The notes under the pieces are model-generated. The model had not been told where the DNA came from. It did not search any database and saw only the letters and a program-made list of their open reading frames with translations. From JBBSVE01 sp038233815 (GTDB taxonomy: Bacteria > Pseudomonadota > Alphaproteobacteria > Rhodobacterales > Rhodobacteraceae): a stretch of DNA of 17,135 nucleotides. Below, piece by piece: positions 14,431 to 17,135 of this stretch. Within the stretch, counting starts at the first letter, position 1, and each line of letters starts with the position of its first letter. The position numbers were made by a program, and so were the translations under genes. The stretch is taken from NCBI GenBank assembly GCA_038233815.1, contig JBBSVE010000060.1:1-17135 (forward strand), given 5' to 3'.

Positions 14431-15390
14431 TCATCCGATCCGTCCGCTGAGCCAGCCCCTGATCAGGTGATGCGCGATGGCCCCCTTGCGGGCGGCGGTC
14501 ATCGTGGGATGGGTGCCGCTCATCGCGTCCATCATTTCCGCCTTGGGAACCCAGCGCGCATCCTCCAGCTCGACCGGGTCGAGGGTGATCGCCTCGCTCT
14601 CCGCCTCCGCCACGAACCCCATCATCAGCGAGGCCGGGAAGGGCCAGGGCTGGCTGGTGACATAGCGGACGTCGCCCACCCGCACCGCCGTCTCCTCCAG
14701 CACCTCGCGACGGACGGCGGCTTCGGCGGTCTCGCCCGGCTCCACGAATCCCGCGAGGCACGAATACATGCCGGCGGGCCAGCCGGGCGAGCGGCCCACG
14801 AGCACCCGCGCGCCGCGCACGACCAGCATGATGACCACCGGATCGGTGCGCGGAAAATGATGCGCGTGGCACGACGGGCAGGCGCGCTGCCAACCCGCGT
14901 GCGACACGACCGACGCCGCCCCGCAGGCGGCGCAGAACCCGTGGCTCGTGTGCCAACCGATCAGTGCTTTCGCGGTGGCGGCCAGTTCCGCATCCGATGC
15001 CGTGAGGCCGGTCATGACGCCACGCAACTCGCGGAACTCGGCCCCGTCGGGCGCCCTCGGGTGCCGCTGACGCGAGGCGTCGAGGAAATCGGCGGCGAAG
15101 CCCGCCTCGCCTGCGCCGGGGTCCCAGCGCCGCAGGTCCTGCGCAAACCGTGGCGCGTTCCCCGTCATCCCGAGGAACACCGGCGCGTCGGCGCCCTCGA
15201 GGACCGGATGCCCCGCTGGCAGCCAGACCAACGCCGGAGCCCCCTCCCCCTCGACCAGAGGTTTGCCGTGCCACAGCGTCAGCGTCAGGCCCTGCCCGTG
15301 GAGCGCCGCCATCCCGTCCGGGTCCGCCCGCAGATGCGCCGCGCGGTCGAGGTCCGATCCGCCGAACGCGAGACCGTCAGTCCAGCCCAT
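14431..15390 (-). CDS. nudC: NADH pyrophosphatase (NudC)
   Basis: This 319-residue Nudix hydrolase cleaves NAD(H) to NMN(H) and AMP, and NudC homologues also remove NAD caps from RNA. Residues 1-145 are the NudC N-terminal domain. A four-cysteine zinc ribbon follows (Cys153, Cys156, Cys171, Cys174), then FPRTDPVVIMLV. The Nudix box (214-236) has Gly214, Glu220, Arg228-Glu229 and Glu232-Glu233. The NudC signature SQPWPFPASLMMGF is at 246-259. Ala235 replaces the glycine usual near the end of the Nudix box; the catalytic glutamates are intact. The ATG at 15390 has GAGGGGAAAG upstream and gives the family-typical length; an in-frame ATG 12 codons earlier is less likely. It is expected in the cytoplasm, in an operon with the SRPBCC gene. 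Confidence 0.93.
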   Translation of the reverse strand: MGWTDGLAFGGSDLDRAAHLRADPDGMAALHGQGLTLTLWHGKPLVEGEGAPALVWLPAGHPVLEGADAPVFLGMTGNAPRFAQDLRRWDPGAGEAGFAADFLDASRQRHPRAPDGAEFRELRGVMTGLTASDAELAATAKALIGWHTSHGFCAACGAASVVSHAGWQRACPSCHAHHFPRTDPVVIMLVVRGARVLVGRSPGWPAGMYSCLAGFVEPGETAEAAVRREVLEETAVRVGDVRYVTSQPWPFPASLMMGFVAEAESEAITLDPVELEDARWVPKAEMMDAMSGTHPTMTAARKGAIAHHLIRGWLSGRIG

Positions 15391-15653
15391 CGTCTTTCCC
15401 CTCGCCAAGACAGCCCCAGATGCCATGCCCCGTGCGCCACGGCAATCGCCGCGACCTGTTGCCCGTTTGCTGACCCACCGTCACTCCCTGCACCCTTCGT
15501 GCCAATATCATCCCCTGTGGCAAAGAAAATAAGGCATCAGCGATGGACAAGCACAATCCCTGATTGCAGAACGGTGCCGCGACCGTCCGTCTGCCTTGCC
15601 GATCCCCGGACCGGGCCGCCTCCTTCATCCGCGCAACGCACCGGGGCCTTTCA
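15391..15653. other. Divergent intergenic region between nudC and cpdB
   Basis: These 263 bases separate two divergent genes and must hold both promoters. I see no convincing sigma-70 pair on either strand, only an AT-richer patch around 15523-15538. Reading frames across it show no recognisable protein. No tRNA or strong hairpin was found. Confidence 0.5.
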
Positions 15654-17135
15654 TTGACATCTTCGCAGCCCTTTCCCTGCCCCGACGACCCCGGGACGGT
15701 GCATCTGCGGCTGATGGAGACGTCGGACCTCCATGTCCATATCCTGCCCTTCGACTATTACCGCGACCGGCCCGCCCCCGGCATGGGCCTCGCCCGGACC
15801 GCGAGCCTGATCGCGGAATGTCGAAAGGAGACGCCGAATACGCTCCTTTTCGACAACGGCGATTTCCTGCAGGGCAACCCGGTCGGCGACTACATGGTGC
15901 ACCGCTGGGCGATGGCCCCCCGCACGCCGCACCCGATGATCGCGGCGATGAACGCGCTGTCCTACGACGCGGCGACACTTGGCAATCACGAATTCAACTA
16001 CGGGGTGGATTTCCTCGAAGCATCACTGGCCGACGCGGGCTTTCCGCTGGTCTGCGCCAATGCGGCACTGGGCCTCGGCGCCACCGCGCTCGACGACCGC
16101 ACGATGCTGCCACCCTACGTGCTGTTGGACCGCGAGGTGACCGACGGCGCGGGCGGGACATGGCCTCTGCGGATCGGCGTGATCGGCTTCCTGCCACCGC
16201 AGGTCACGCACTGGGACCGCGCACATCTGGAGGGCCGCATCGTCACCCGCGACATCGTCGGGGCGGCCCGCGCATGGGTGCCCCGGATGCGGGCGGAGGG
16301 TGCGGACATCGTCGTGGCGCTCGTCCATTCCGGGATCGGCGCCGATGCGGAGGATCAGGAGAATGTGGCGATCCCCCTCGCCCGCGTTCCGGGGATCGAC
16401 GCGCTCCTGACCGGGCATACGCATCAGGTCTTCCCCTCGCCCGTGTTCGAGGGGCTGGAGGGCGTCGACGTGGCGCGCGGCACAATCTGCGGCAAGCCCG
16501 CCGTCATGCCGGGGTTCTGGGGCTCCCACCTCGGCGTCATCGATCTGGCGCTGTCCCGGACCGGGACCGGCTGGCGTATCGGTGCCACCCGGTCGCGCGC
16601 GATCCCCATCGCGGACCGGCGCGAGGATGGCAGCGCGCGGTCGCTCGTTTCCAGCGACGACCGTCTGCTGCGGCTGGCGCGACCCGCGCACCTCGCCACC
16701 CGGGATTTCATGCGCCGCACTGTGGGGGCGTCCGCCGGGCCGCTGCACAGCTATTTCGCGTTGGTCGGGGATTGCGCCGCCCTGCAGATCGTCTGCGACG
16801 CGCAGGCCGCCCATGTCGCCGCAGCGCTGGAGGGGACGGAGCACGCGCATCTCCCCGTTCTGTCCGCCGCCGCCCCCTTCAAGGCTGGCGGGCGCGGCGG
16901 CCCGCGGAACTACACCGACATTCCCGCGGGCGGTCTGGTGCTGCGCCATGTGGCGGACCTTTACGCATTCCCCAACGCGATCCGCGCGGTCCGGGCGACG
17001 GGCGCCGACGTGGCGGAATGGCTCGAACTCTCCGCCCGCGCGTTCCGCCATATTCCCGCGGCACCCGGCGACCACGACCTGATCGAGCCGGACTTTCCGA
17101 GCTACAATTTCGACGTGATCGGCGGGCTCACCTAC
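15654..17135 (+). CDS. cpdB: 2',3'-cyclic-nucleotide 2'-phosphodiesterase/3'-nucleotidase, C-terminus missing
   Basis: This calcineurin-like metallophosphoesterase of the 5'-nucleotidase/CpdB family is open for 494 codons and cut by the window end. The metal-binding motifs are METSDLHVHILPFDYYRD (21-38), DNGDFLQGNP (67-76), LGNHEFNYG (109-117), a conserved ALVHSGIG and GHTHQVFP (254-261). The C-terminal nucleotide-binding domain has begun; SYNFDVIGG at the end marks the substrate pocket. It hydrolyses 2',3'-cyclic nucleotides, products of RNA breakdown, and 3'-nucleotides. The start is uncertain. The frame has no ATG before 15714, which lies inside the first strand. TTG at 15654 (giving MTSSQPF) is preferred and GTG at 15699 is possible. 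No hydrophobic signal peptide is seen with any of these starts, unlike the periplasmic E. coli enzyme. Confidence 0.88.
   Translation, partial: MTSSQPFPCPDDPGTVHLRLMETSDLHVHILPFDYYRDRPAPGMGLARTASLIAECRKETPNTLLFDNGDFLQGNPVGDYMVHRWAMAPRTPHPMIAAMNALSYDAATLGNHEFNYGVDFLEASLADAGFPLVCANAALGLGATALDDRTMLPPYVLLDREVTDGAGGTWPLRIGVIGFLPPQVTHWDRAHLEGRIVTRDIVGAARAWVPRMRAEGADIVVALVHSGIGADAEDQENVAIPLARVPGIDALLTGHTHQVFPSPVFEGLEGVDVARGTICGKPAVMPGFWGSHLGVIDLALSRTGTGWRIGATRSRAIPIADRREDGSARSLVSSDDRLLRLARPAHLATRDFMRRTVGASAGPLHSYFALVGDCAALQIVCDAQAAHVAAALEGTEHAHLPVLSAAAPFKAGGRGGPRNYTDIPAGGLVLRHVADLYAFPNAIRAVRATGADVAEWLELSARAFRHIPAAPGDHDLIEPDFPSYNFDVIGGLTY

Noticed and set aside
15377..15628. Minus-strand 83-codon frame in the nudC-cpdB gap
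   Set aside because: No ribosome site, no motif, and it overlaps the nudC start.
1..17135. Mobile element, CRISPR, phage or defence island
   Set aside because: No transposase, integrase, direct-repeat array, terminal repeats or composition break was found; nearly all the sequence is explained by core metabolic and transport genes.

Overview
The window is GC-rich bacterial chromosome of the kind seen in Alphaproteobacteria, most likely Rhodobacterales (Rhodobacteraceae). Pointers are the membrane-anchored cytochrome c of the Paracoccus CycM/c552 type (it begins MFDTMT), a monofunctional PDT-ACT prephenate dehydratase, a complete yejABEF transporter and a HisKA_2 histidine kinase. The assignment rests on protein character and base composition, not on a marker gene. 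Thirteen protein genes are supported, two of them cut by the window ends. I see no rRNA, tRNA, CRISPR array, insertion sequence, phage gene or integration scar. No gene-free stretch exceeds about 265 bases.

Layout. (1) 1-1343, minus strand: the N-terminus of an Mrp-type cation/proton antiporter subunit A, then an EamA/DMT permease. (2) 1465-3162, plus: adenine deaminase, divergent from the permease. (3) 3256-4206, minus, and 4434-5528, plus: a divergent pair made of an exported protein with two PRC-barrel domains and a soluble GAF-HisKA_2 histidine kinase. The exported protein's gene carries a match to the alphaproteobacterial general-stress sigma factor (EcfG) promoter. (4) 13000 down to 5533, minus: a compact six-gene run, cycM, yejA, yejB, yejE, yejF and a family-4 glycosyltransferase. 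Within the yej and glycosyltransferase part, the genes abut or overlap by a few bases. (5) 13124-13954, plus: pheA, divergent from cycM. (6) 15390 down to 13959, minus: nudC and a small SRPBCC protein. (7) 15654 to the end, plus: a CpdB-type 2',3'-cyclic nucleotide phosphodiesterase, cut by the window end.

How they fit together. Much of the window is housekeeping: purine salvage (ade), nucleotide turnover (cpdB, nudC), phenylalanine synthesis (pheA), respiratory electron transfer (cycM), peptide uptake (yejABEF) and ion homeostasis (mrpA). The least ordinary parts are two. One is the PRC-barrel/kinase pair with its stress-type promoter. The other is the glycosyltransferase translationally coupled to the end of a peptide importer operon. 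Neither amounts to a clearly new defence or mobile system, and both are offered as leads.
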